In this document: positions 1-7,536 of the stretch, piece by piece
Numbering within the stretch: position 1 is the first letter of the stretch
Layout: each line of letters begins with the position of its first letter
DNA from: Crateriforma conspicua
GTDB lineage: Bacteria > Planctomycetota > Planctomycetia > Pirellulales > Pirellulaceae
Reading direction: 5' to 3'
Assembly (NCBI RefSeq): GCF_007752935.1
Contig: NZ_CP036319.1
Span: forward strand, 3,286,001 to 3,350,000
DNA length: 64,000 nt
Translations under genes and position numbers: made by a program
The notes under the pieces: generated by a model
The model's input: only the letters and a program-made list of their open reading frames with translations
Told to the model about the DNA's origin: nothing
Databases searched by the model: none

Positions 1-310
1 ACGATTGATTGGGACTTTTGGTCGTCTTGCCCATGGAATCGCGATGCCATGGGGAAGCTTTTGGTAACACATACCCGATCGGGCAACGGACAATGCCGGC
101 GACGCCGGGCTACTGCGAAATTCGCATGATGAGGGGTGATGAGTCGGGCCGCATCTGAGATAATCCGCCGTGCCGGATTCACCGCTGAAAGTTCGGTTTA
201 CTTTTGACCGGGGCCTCGGCCCAGATGATCACCGAACACGTCGGCTTGAATCGCCGGATGATCCACGTTCGCATCTCAAACGCAGCCACCCACCAAAGCA
301 CCATATCAAG

Positions 311-1204
311 ATGTCAGTCATCCTCGGACTCTGGCCGATCGCCGGCGTGACCACCGTCGGCGTCAGCCGTGATGATGCCCGATCGACGATCGCCGCGGCC
401 ATCGATGCTGGCATACGGCGATTCGATACCGCATACAGCTATGGGTATGACGGCGAGAGTGATCGGTTGATCGGTGAGTTTCTGCAGGCCGATCGTGATT
501 CCTTTGAACTGATCGGCAAAGCCGGGCAACGTTGGACGCCGGATCGCAAACGCGTTGTCGATGGACGGCCGCAGACTCTGACCGCCGACGTCGAAGAATC
601 GCTTCGTCGCGCAGGTCTGGATCACTTCGATGTGCTGATGTTGCACAGCCCCGATCCCGACGTGCCGCTGTCCGAATCCGCTGCGGCGATCGATACAATG
701 CGTCGTAGCGGAAAAGCCAAACGCATCGGCATTTGCAACGCGGATGAAAACCAGCGGAAACAGTTCGCCGCCGTCGCGGGATGCGATGCGATTCAGTGCC
801 CGTTGAACTTGTTGCAGCAAGATTCACTGGACACATTGATTCGCCCGGCCGCGGCCGACGGTGCCCAGTGTCACGTGTACTGGACGTTGATGAAGGGCTT
901 GTTGGCCGGAAAGATCGGCCGCGATCATCAGTTTCCCGAAGGTGACAGCCGGCCCAAATACGATGTCTTTCAGGGAGAGAAACGCGAAAGAGCGCACCGG
1001 ATCGTTGATGCATTGCGCGACATCGGTTCAGGGATCGGTCGCAGCGTTGCCAGTCTGTCCATCGGCTGGGCGGTCAGCCAGGACGGCGTCTCCGGTGCAC
1101 TGGTCGGTGCGCGTCGGCCTGATCAGATTTTGGAAACGGCCGACGCGACCGCCTTGGACGCATCGACGCTGGCGCAGATCGATCAATTGTTGGCCGACGT
1201 CTAG
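311..1204 (+). CDS. aldo/keto reductase
   Basis: NAD(P)H-dependent oxidoreductase of the aldo/keto reductase superfamily, a cytoplasmic TIM barrel. The sequence shows the LGLWPIAG entry strand, the RRFDTAYSYG segment carrying the catalytic Asp and Tyr, IGKAG carrying the catalytic Lys, and LMLHSPD carrying the catalytic His, so the tetrad is complete. The C-terminal GALVGARRPDQI segment matches the cofactor phosphate-binding region of the family. The frame stays open upstream to a GTG at 170, but the ATG at 311 is adjacent to the first conserved strand. That start makes the N-terminus slightly short for the family, so an upstream start is possible. The natural substrate cannot be told. It is followed at once by the nadA 3' fragment on the other strand. 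Bases 1-310 hold nothing else I can support. Confidence 0.85.
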   Translation: MSVILGLWPIAGVTTVGVSRDDARSTIAAAIDAGIRRFDTAYSYGYDGESDRLIGEFLQADRDSFELIGKAGQRWTPDRKRVVDGRPQTLTADVEESLRRAGLDHFDVLMLHSPDPDVPLSESAAAIDTMRRSGKAKRIGICNADENQRKQFAAVAGCDAIQCPLNLLQQDSLDTLIRPAAADGAQCHVYWTLMKGLLAGKIGRDHQFPEGDSRPKYDVFQGEKRERAHRIVDALRDIGSGIGRSVASLSIGWAVSQDGVSGALVGARRPDQILETADATALDASTLAQIDQLLADV

Positions 1205-1236
1205 CGAGCGGCTGAATTGTTGAATCCGTTCAGCCC

Positions 1237-1562
1237 GTTTACTTCACCTTCAGCATCCGCTGCAGTGCGACCAAGCTGTGATGCGTCGTTTCATCGTCGA
1301 CCAGGATTTGGTTGACCACGCATCCGTCACGCAGGTTTTCCAGGCACCAGCACAGGTGGGCCAAGTCGATCCGGTACATCGTCGCGCACATGCAGACGAC
1401 CGGCGACAAGAAATGAATTTCCTGTTCGGGGTGCTCCGCCTTCAGCCGGTTGACCAAGTGCAATTCCGTGCCGATCGCCCACTTCGTTCCCGGCGGGCTG
1501 TTGCGAACCGTGTCGATGATCTTTCCGGTGCTGCCGCTGACATCGGCGATGTCGTTGACTTC
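1237..1562 (-). pseudogene. nadA: duplicated 3' end of nadA (quinolinate synthase C-terminus)
   Basis: This encodes the last roughly 107 residues of quinolinate synthase, including the CMCATMYRID segment with a cluster-ligand cysteine, and ends at the same stop codon as the intact gene at 7213. The nucleotide match to 7211-7536 is complete except for one silent change (1476 versus 7450). It lacks the N-terminal two domains and two of the three cysteine ligands, so it cannot make an active enzyme. A frame-open start exists at 1589 giving a 116-residue product, but its first residues are unrelated sequence. It is best read as a repeat arm or gene remnant left by duplication or integration. Confidence 0.93.
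1237..1562 (-). repeat. 326-bp direct repeat, copy A
   Basis: Copy A of a 326-bp direct repeat shared with 7211-7536. I compared both copies base by base and saw one mismatch inside. The match starts 2 bp past the nadA stop codon and ends abruptly inside the codon run for the conserved EVNDIAD segment. Recombination between the copies would delete 5,974 bp and leave nadA intact. Confidence 0.93.
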
Positions 1563-1688
1563 GAAACAGCCTTGTTCTTGTGTGAACAAACAATGTAGCG
1601 CATCCTGCTTGGTCTACATTCCTCCAACAGCCCGATGTGGGCAACGGGCGACGCCGTCGCTCAAGCTAAACCAGATCGACGAGACCTG

Positions 1689-2654
1689 TCAGTGGACAAA
1701 GCTAATCGCTAAACGAACAAGTGTTTTTTCTACTGCTGGACCCAATCTTGCGAGTCTGGATCGAGCAAAACTATAAAGGTTTTTTTCCACAGTGTTGGCT
1801 ACTCGACGCAACGCACCGTCTGCGAAAACAAACGATGCGTATCCCGGGTGAGGTGAGCCCCAGTTTTCGCGAAAAGGAATACCGACTCCATCAGGCACAA
1901 CACCGAATCCACGTCTGGCTGTGCCCGCGGATCCGCCAAGATAAACTGGTTCGTCCCAGTACCACGACGTGGGAACCTGCACAGTCTGATCAAATGCCTT
2001 CTCACCGAACAATAGCGTGTTGCTCGTACCTCGACCAAAATCCCGAAAGCTCGAGAATTCGGGAAGATTGCGAATCTTCCAACCATTTGCAGCGAAATCA
2101 GTCTTTGCCATCGAATGGCCGCCGGAGCCGTAGTCACCGTAGGTGTCTAGGTGAGGCACCTGGGCGGGACCTCCTCGACTTCGTGAAGGACAATTGAAGA
2201 CAGCTATACTTGGTAGAAAGACATTGTCGACATAGCAAGCTTGAAGTTCAAGTTGTGGAAAAAGTGCAAAGCACCACGAACCTTCCTGTTTCCAAGGAGA
2301 GAACTTGGGAGAACCGACTCCCCAGAAGAACCGCTGACGGGCAAAAAAATCATTGGTGTACGGACGAAAACCCTCACCATCCAAAGCAGGGATCTTTCTA
2401 TTGGCGCCGCGTCTACCATTTCCAGGTAACACCTTGTGTGCCCCATGAAACAAATGAGTTGCAAGGCCCAGTTGTCGCAATCGCTCTCCACACTGCACAC
2501 CACGGGCGGATTCTCGACTAGCATTGACTGCTGGAAGAATCAATGCAACCAAAATGGAAGCGATGGCAAAAAAGGTTACCAATTCGATCAATGTTACTGC
2601 GGACCGCGTCATGCAAAATGATTGCTGTCTTGATCGACAAATTCTGCATAACAT
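1689..2654 (-). CDS. DUF1559 pilin-like protein
   Basis: Type II pseudopilin-like exported protein of the planctomycete-expanded DUF1559 family. A basic leader is followed by TLIELVTFFAIASILVALIL, the typical prepilin helix with the conserved Glu at +5, then PAVNASRESAR and the QLGLATHLFHGAHKVLPGNG segment of the family. The C-terminal SPHPGYASFVFADGALR matches the family's ending motif (H-G-..-F-DG). The leader residue before the helix is Ala where Gly is usual. The ATG at 2654 has AAGGG upstream and lies 5 bp from the preceding stop; the ATG at 2612 would give a shorter leader. It is the last gene of the cassette, downstream of the glycosyltransferase-like gene. Likely location is inner membrane or cell surface; its partner is unknown. 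Confidence 0.85.
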   Translation of the reverse strand: MLCRICRSRQQSFCMTRSAVTLIELVTFFAIASILVALILPAVNASRESARGVQCGERLRQLGLATHLFHGAHKVLPGNGRRGANRKIPALDGEGFRPYTNDFFARQRFFWGVGSPKFSPWKQEGSWCFALFPQLELQACYVDNVFLPSIAVFNCPSRSRGGPAQVPHLDTYGDYGSGGHSMAKTDFAANGWKIRNLPEFSSFRDFGRGTSNTLLFGEKAFDQTVQVPTSWYWDEPVYLGGSAGTARRGFGVVPDGVGIPFRENWGSPHPGYASFVFADGALRRVANTVEKNLYSFARSRLARLGPAVEKTLVRLAISFVH

Positions 2655-2659
2655 CGATT

Positions 2660-3988
2660 TCACCCTTTCTTTCCAGACAACTTTATTGATCGCCTCAATA
2701 TAGGAAAACGCCTGTCTATCATGCAATCAATGAGCAAGCATACACCCGAATACACAATAATAGCTTGGATCGAAACCAACGCTGCTCCATACCGGTCATA
2801 GTAACTGACAAGAACATACGGAACACTGAAAAGCATCCAGATTTTCAACGCGATAATCGCGTAGAAGGGAGAATCCCGAGATATCGCAAGCAAAACCACC
2901 ATTATGCCGAAGAAACAATTCCATCCAACTTTCCATTGCCTACGTTGAACACAAAGAAATTCATGCTCAGGAGACCCCTCGCCCATCACGAACGCCTGAA
3001 ATCGAAAGATCACACGCTTGATAGCATCAGCAGGAGAATTCTGTAAGCGTTGGAAAAACAGCTTTTGCTTGGAACGCACAAATTCCGATTCTCCTATTTC
3101 GTCATACTCAGCACCTGCTGGCGAATTGGCATGAACTGGATGTTGGGCCAAAGATGCGTATTCGGGAACACCATCATCGTCGACGATCAATGCTTGATAG
3201 GCATCGAAACCGGCATTCGATTTGATAGGAAAAAAACGCCCGAGTTGGTGATAGCATCGAAAACACCAAGGTAGACCGGCGAGAAGAAAACCAAAGACTA
3301 ATAGGAGTCGGGTCCTTGCGTTTCTGGACAGCCAGAGTTGCAATATGATTGCAGCAATTCCTCCGACGGTATGTGTCAGTGCACCCACACCGGAAAAAAA
3401 ACCTTTTGCAAATGCGAATTTTGAGCCAGATTCGTTTCTGGCGTCAATGACGACCATGAGCCAGAGAAGTGTAAGAAATATCAAACCGAAAAGATGGTCA
3501 TGCGTAAATTGCGCTAAATGGTAAAAATTGGATGCGACGGCAATTGATCCGACAATTGCACCTAGAATAAATCGCCATTGCTTGGCATCGCAAGTTAAGA
3601 CTGACCCCAAGAGCAGTGGTGGAAACAGAACGCAAGCGATCGTGGTCCACTGTACGCAACCCGCTGCAATCTTGACCCAACGCATGTCGCCCTGGGACGC
3701 AGTTAATACAAGGGCAATCAAGGCGGGGATTACAGGAGGCATCCAAGCCGTGGGCCCTGTCGCGCGTCCGAATGGATCTGAGAATCCGTTTCCCAAAAAT
3801 AGCGAGTATGCAAGGTTCATATACTCCCCACCAAGGTGACCGGAATAGTCCGCAGAAAGTCCCAAGCCTGCTAGGAATGATGAGGACGGCACTTTCGCAA
3901 TTAGTATGAAGGCTGTGGCCATCAGGGGTACAAAGACGAACCGAAGCGCATCCGCTAGCCCAAAGATCCGTGTTTTCTCTTCGCCCAT
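2660..3988 (-). CDS. GT-C-type multi-pass membrane glycosyltransferase-like protein
   Basis: Integral membrane protein of about 442 residues with roughly ten hydrophobic segments. The first periplasmic loop carries GGEYMNLAYSLFLGNGFSDP and then a PTAWMPPVIPALIAL segment. That arrangement (acidic residue, A..L..G.GF, then proline-rich re-entry) is typical of GT39/ArnT-like and related GT-C transferases that use polyprenyl-phosphate sugars. A charged loop in the middle of the protein is followed by further membrane helices. The ATG at 3988 is preferred over 4048; it overlaps the end of the upstream gene by 34 bp, suggesting translational coupling. Context suggests it glycosylates a surface product of the same cassette, which is inference. 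Donor and acceptor are unknown. Confidence 0.68.
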   Translation of the reverse strand: MGEEKTRIFGLADALRFVFVPLMATAFILIAKVPSSSFLAGLGLSADYSGHLGGEYMNLAYSLFLGNGFSDPFGRATGPTAWMPPVIPALIALVLTASQGDMRWVKIAAGCVQWTTIACVLFPPLLLGSVLTCDAKQWRFILGAIVGSIAVASNFYHLAQFTHDHLFGLIFLTLLWLMVVIDARNESGSKFAFAKGFFSGVGALTHTVGGIAAIILQLWLSRNARTRLLLVFGFLLAGLPWCFRCYHQLGRFFPIKSNAGFDAYQALIVDDDGVPEYASLAQHPVHANSPAGAEYDEIGESEFVRSKQKLFFQRLQNSPADAIKRVIFRFQAFVMGEGSPEHEFLCVQRRQWKVGWNCFFGIMVVLLAISRDSPFYAIIALKIWMLFSVPYVLVSYYDRYGAALVSIQAIIVYSGVCLLIDCMIDRRFPILRRSIKLSGKKG

Positions 3989-4998
3989 CTCCACACCAAA
4001 ACAGCACAAAAAGATAAAAATATTAACGCGGCCACAATGAGCTTCCAACCAAAACGCGAACTCTGCGAAAGCCCGTACGGCTCTCCGATGCCATATCGCG
4101 TGAGTTGGAATTGCGAAGGGATCTGTTTAAATGGAGAATATTCGTAGTCAAAATGAAAGTCCAACGCCAATTGCTCAGATCCATCGGGAGTTGCCCAGCG
4201 TGTACGGTAAACTTGAGAATCGACGATCCAAGCCTTGTAGTCGTCTGAGTATTTGAAACTATTCGCTATATCACATTTCGCTCTGTCACCGCTCTTATTC
4301 CCTTCTTCAAAGGTGCCTGATTCGATCTGATAGTGTCTGTCACTTCGAAGCCTAAACACACCGCTTCGCACGCGCCAACTCGAATTCTCAGGGCGTGTGT
4401 TTTTGACTTCGAGCACGACGATGGAATCTCCTTCTTTAGAAACTCGTGTTAACTCTGCATCTCCGTTTAAGATCGCCGTAAATAGACGCCGATCACCAAC
4501 ACGAACTCCCGCTGCGGCCGGAGAAAAATCCAGCCGAAGCGAATCTAAGTGCGGTGAAGGACGACTGGCCTGTTCCGCATCCATGGCGAAAAGAGTTTTG
4601 AGTCGCCAGGGCTCCTCCTGTGAGGGGCGGCCAATCAAAAAGAAATAGTCATCGTTTCGCCCAAAGACTCGTTCACCGGTTCCGTCATCCTGATACTCAA
4701 GCGAAACAGCATCAGTACCGCACCTTTCGTGAACGGAAACTTGCGGCGCACTTTGTTCGCCGTCGACAATCTCCATGTACGTGCGCTCAACCAGGTAGCA
4801 GTGCATGCGTTTGGCAAACTTTTCATACCCCCGCAACACGTCCTTGGGTAATGTCTCTGACGCACCGGCAGGCATGCATGGAAAACTGAACAGCAATAGG
4901 CAACTTGTGAAACGGCACGGATGACTGGTATTGAACAAACGGAGAAACCATGAAGAACAAACTCGAAGCACGAACACTAATCGATTCAATATTCCCAC
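3955..4998 (-). CDS. exported protein with C-terminal membrane anchor (planctomycete conserved)
   Basis: Predicted exported protein of about 347 residues. The N-terminal hydrophobic stretch SCLLLFSFPCMPAGASE looks like a signal peptide. The body is beta-rich, with a C-terminal half (FHFDYEYSPFKQIPSQFQLTRYGIGEP) resembling a planctomycete family distantly like LolA/outer-membrane lipoprotein-sorting folds. The end is a single membrane helix (KLIVAALIFLSFCAVLVW) followed by a basic tail. I chose GTG 4998 because GGAGG lies 6 bp upstream, but it leaves a long pre-signal segment; a TTG further in or the ATG at 5109 are possible. A G9 run (plus-strand C at 5074-5082) lies upstream of the chosen start. 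The function is not recognised. The gene overlaps the GT-C gene. Confidence 0.6.
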   Translation of the reverse strand: MGILNRLVFVLRVCSSWFLRLFNTSHPCRFTSCLLLFSFPCMPAGASETLPKDVLRGYEKFAKRMHCYLVERTYMEIVDGEQSAPQVSVHERCGTDAVSLEYQDDGTGERVFGRNDDYFFLIGRPSQEEPWRLKTLFAMDAEQASRPSPHLDSLRLDFSPAAAGVRVGDRRLFTAILNGDAELTRVSKEGDSIVVLEVKNTRPENSSWRVRSGVFRLRSDRHYQIESGTFEEGNKSGDRAKCDIANSFKYSDDYKAWIVDSQVYRTRWATPDGSEQLALDFHFDYEYSPFKQIPSQFQLTRYGIGEPYGLSQSSRFGWKLIVAALIFLSFCAVLVWRWAKRKHGSLG

Positions 4999-5137
4999 TG
5001 GAAACCTCCACCTTGATGAGAAACTTGAGAAACACGAGGGGAAACGCAAATCGACGATGAAAAAATTGCGATTCCCCCCCCCAGTTCGTTTCTCTGTATT
5101 GTCTTCCAAAATCTGAATTCAGGACGTAGAGTTCAGC

Positions 5138-5407
5138 CTAGGGCCACGACTCCGTCGTGCAATAGCAGTTAATGTTTTGGTATCGCTCGCACCTGCAATT
5201 TCGGCATCCATAGCCGAGGGGGTGGCAAGGTTCATTGCACATCATCATGTCTTGAAAACATGCCTCTAAATCTGCTTCGTTGCAATAGAGTAAGCAATAC
5301 TCATCGTGGTCTTTGTAAGCGTTTACACTGGAAGAAAGCCCTGCAACAATCGCTGCGATCGCAAAACAGATGGTGCGATACCGGTAAACTCTTTGATTCT
5401 GAACCAT
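5138..5407 (-). CDS. small secreted cysteine-rich protein
   Basis: 89-residue protein with a basic N-terminus, a hydrophobic core (ICFAIAAIVAGLSSSVNA) and a likely signal peptidase I site. The mature part is only about 59 residues but has ten cysteines, several in C-x(1-3)-C pairs (MCNEPC, CRNCRC, CYC). This predicts a disulfide-rich or metal-binding fold outside the cytoplasm. The ATG at 5407 is preceded by AAGGTGG at good spacing, which decides it over the ATG at 5422. I recognise no family. It lies between the DUF1573-like genes and the anchored exported protein, suggesting co-expression. The 288 bp to the next gene (5423-5710) hold no gene I can support. Confidence 0.6.
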   Translation of the reverse strand: MVQNQRVYRYRTICFAIAAIVAGLSSSVNAYKDHDEYCLLYCNEADLEACFQDMMMCNEPCHPLGYGCRNCRCERYQNINCYCTTESWP

Positions 5408-5710
5408 CAATCCACCTTGCATAAATTGGAAATGAAACGGTGATTCACGAAATTCTGCCTTGCGAATCGTAGGTGTTCTTCCCTGGAAAACCGTGGGTCA
5501 CTGGGCAGTGTCACTCTTTGTATGGGACCGGAGTCTTACACCGACAAATTGTTGCCACCGTGGGCAGACGCTATCGGTGCTGATGTGTTCTGGGGCAACC
5601 GTGTGTAGGTACGATTAGTAGAAATGTCTTGTTAGGCACGACCTGAATATAGTATTCCTAAGTAGGATTGCGTTGTATTTTGAGCGGGCGACAGTGCGAT
5701 TGATGGGTCA

Positions 5711-6151
5711 TTATGCGTCTTGCAATGAGTTGGAACTATTCCGCGTAAAAATCCGGATCGATTCTGTCACCGTTTTTGACGAATATTCAACCCATATATC
5801 GACTCGCTGTGGCGACCTTATGTGTCTTGCGGCTTCCGAGTTAATACTGATCTCTATTGTCTTATTGGAACTGCTCTGTAGTTTTCCTTCCGCCCCTTTC
5901 ACCACAATGCAGGAACAGGTCACCTGGTGCCCAATAATCTCTGCCTCGACATGCGTGTCATTTTGAAGGGCAACTGACAGGGTCTGATCGTGTTCTTGAT
6001 CAATGCTTTGATAAGCGAGCTCCTAGCGGTTGGGAACAATCAGAATCCCATCTTCACTCGCTGCCAATAGACTGAAAAGCTGAGGTGAGAACATGACTGC
6101 TAACATCGCCGAGAGCAGAATCAAGATTCTGGCAGATTGGTTCACCCACAT
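5711..6151 (-). pseudogene. DUF1573-like exported protein with in-frame TAG
   Basis: Reading from ATG 6151, 42 codons encode a signal-peptide-like start (ILILLSAMLAVMFSPQLFSL, then AASEDGILIVPNR). A TAG stop follows at 6025-6023, and the same frame continues for 104 codons to the stop at 5711. The second part contains QTLSVALQNDTHVEAEI and VTCSCIVVKG, matching the DUF1573 pattern of a beta-sandwich with a Cys-x-Cys motif, and then KTIEISI. The reading frame across the stop is exact (I counted it), so a single base change explains the break. It could be a decayed gene, a readthrough product or a sequencing error. It starts 33 bp after the preceding DUF1573 gene. DUF1573 function is unknown; members are exported. 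Confidence 0.6.
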
Positions 6152-6184
6152 TTATGAAATCCATCGGTAATTTGGTTCGGAAAT

Positions 6185-6796
6185 TCAAACGCCAGCACTA
6201 TACAAGTGTAAAAGACTATTCGATATTCTCTCGACGCAAAGGTCCCCCCCTTCGTTTTGAATTGATGAAGAGTGCGGAAAGCTTCGATAGTATCCTTGTT
6301 TGTCCCCAATGACGTAGGGGGCTAGTTGCTCAATGTATCGAAATCGCAATTCGAGCGATTTCGATTCCTGGTGAGCAAACCGAAACTCGATGACGGCCAC
6401 GATCGCAGAAGGAGCAGGTTCTGATTCACCCAAGGCGTCAATGTTGATACGTAGCCCAACTAGGTTGCTTCCGTTTGGAAGCGAACAGAACACCAGCTGC
6501 GGTTGGATGCAATCACAGGAAGACACCATTGATTCGAGTTTGGAATTTGGCGAATTGAATGATTCTTCTAAAGGGAGAATATAGGTGTATGGACGGTCTC
6601 GTTAGATTAAGCCCAGGTCGATGCTTGGACTCAGCGGTTTCTTTGCAAAAGGCCGACGATGCTGGCTTGGCGAAGGAGTCCCCATTTGGTTTTGAAAATC
6701 TTTACCACACCCTCCGCAAAGGGTCATGATGCACAGTGCGAAAAGACCAGCAATCCTTCTACTCGCTGCGCGATACCTTTGACTCGCTAAAACCAA
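6185..6796 (-). pseudogene. DUF1573 lipoprotein with in-frame TAA
   Basis: Translation from TTG 6796 (AAGGGG about 8 nt upstream) gives a basic start, a hydrophobic core and a lipobox ending MTLCGGC, so a lipoprotein. After SIDLGLI there is TAA at 6604-6602; the same frame continues open for 138 codons to the stop at 6185. The junction is internal to a DUF1573 domain: DLGLI before the stop, then YTYILPLEESF, SSCDCIQPQL and LVGLRINIDAL after it. Strand order and the Cys-x-Cys motif fit the family. The stop falls in the loop where family members usually read G-x(2)-V. Pseudogene is the simplest call; programmed readthrough or base error are not excluded. It would be the first gene of the cassette. 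Confidence 0.62.
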
Positions 6797-7210
6797 TTTC
6801 TCACCCCTTCACCATCGAGCTGGACAGACCGACTATCTTGCCCTTGGTTGTACCCCCCCCCCCCCCCGGCGCGGTCAAGTCTTTCTTGGTCAAACTGAGG
6901 TTTGAGAAGAAAACGACCGACTCCCGGCATGGCAGTGTTAGACAGTCAAGTATGTTCAAAAGACCTGTGACGTGTCAGATCGTCGGGCATGTCAATCATT
7001 GACCACCCAGCGACATCAATCAGCGGCGAAAGAAGATGAACCGTCATTGATCAAGCGGAACCAGGATTTTGCTTCAGAGTTCCCACGCTTTGGATACCGA
7101 CTGATCACGCGATTGCTGCGAAGTGAACCGTTTTCCAAACCCGCTCCCTCATATGCGTGTGCCCAAGAATTGGGCCACTTCATCGGATTCACTCACCAAT
7201 TCCTTAGCCT
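6797..7210. other. intergenic region upstream of the cassette, no gene seen
   Basis: I found no convincing gene in these 414 bp; open frames here have no recognisable sequence. It holds a 15-base C run (6853-6867) and ends at the edge of nadA repeat copy B. It probably carries the promoter for the cassette, which reads leftward. Confidence 0.5.
6853..6867. repeat. homopolymer tract C15 (G15 on the coding strand)
   Basis: Fifteen consecutive C on the plus strand, 56 bp upstream of the TTG start of the DUF1573 lipoprotein frame. Such tracts slip during replication and can alter promoter spacing. No other run of this length occurs in the window; 9- and 10-base runs occur at 5074-5082 and 31081-31090. 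Confidence 0.9.
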
Positions 7211-7536
7211 GTTTACTTCACCTTCAGCATCCGCTGCAGTGCGACCAAGCTGTGATGCGTCGTTTCATCGTCGACCAGGATTTGGTTGACCACGCATCCG
7301 TCACGCAGGTTTTCCAGGCACCAGCACAGGTGGGCCAAGTCGATCCGGTACATCGTCGCGCACATGCAGACGACCGGCGACAAGAAATGAATTTCCTGTT
7401 CGGGGTGCTCCGCCTTCAGCCGGTTGACCAAGTGCAATTCCGTGCCGATTGCCCACTTCGTTCCCGGCGGGCTGTTGCGAACCGTGTCGATGATCTTTCC
7501 GGTGCTGCCGCTGACATCGGCGATGTCGTTGACTTC
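7211..7536 (-). repeat. 326-bp direct repeat, copy B (3' end of intact nadA)
   Basis: Copy B of the repeat described at 1237-1562, forming the 3' end of the intact nadA gene. It is the same orientation as copy A, with one silent mismatch at 7450. Confidence 0.93.

Larger units (their letters stand above)
1563..7210. mobile_element. putative genomic island or cassette between nadA repeats
   Basis: This 5.6-kb block is bounded by the two direct copies of the nadA 3' end. It is visibly AT-richer than the flanks. All its genes read on the minus strand, and several are small secreted or membrane proteins unlike the housekeeping neighbours. I see no integrase or transposase inside, so the means of entry is unknown. 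Calling it a mobile element is inference from the flanking repeats and composition; a tandem duplication with later insertion is an alternative. Confidence 0.55.

Noticed and set aside
5673-5966. Plus-strand frame of 97 residues in the cassette
   Set aside because: No recognisable features, and the minus strand carries the DUF1573-like sequence with its Cys-x-Cys motif.
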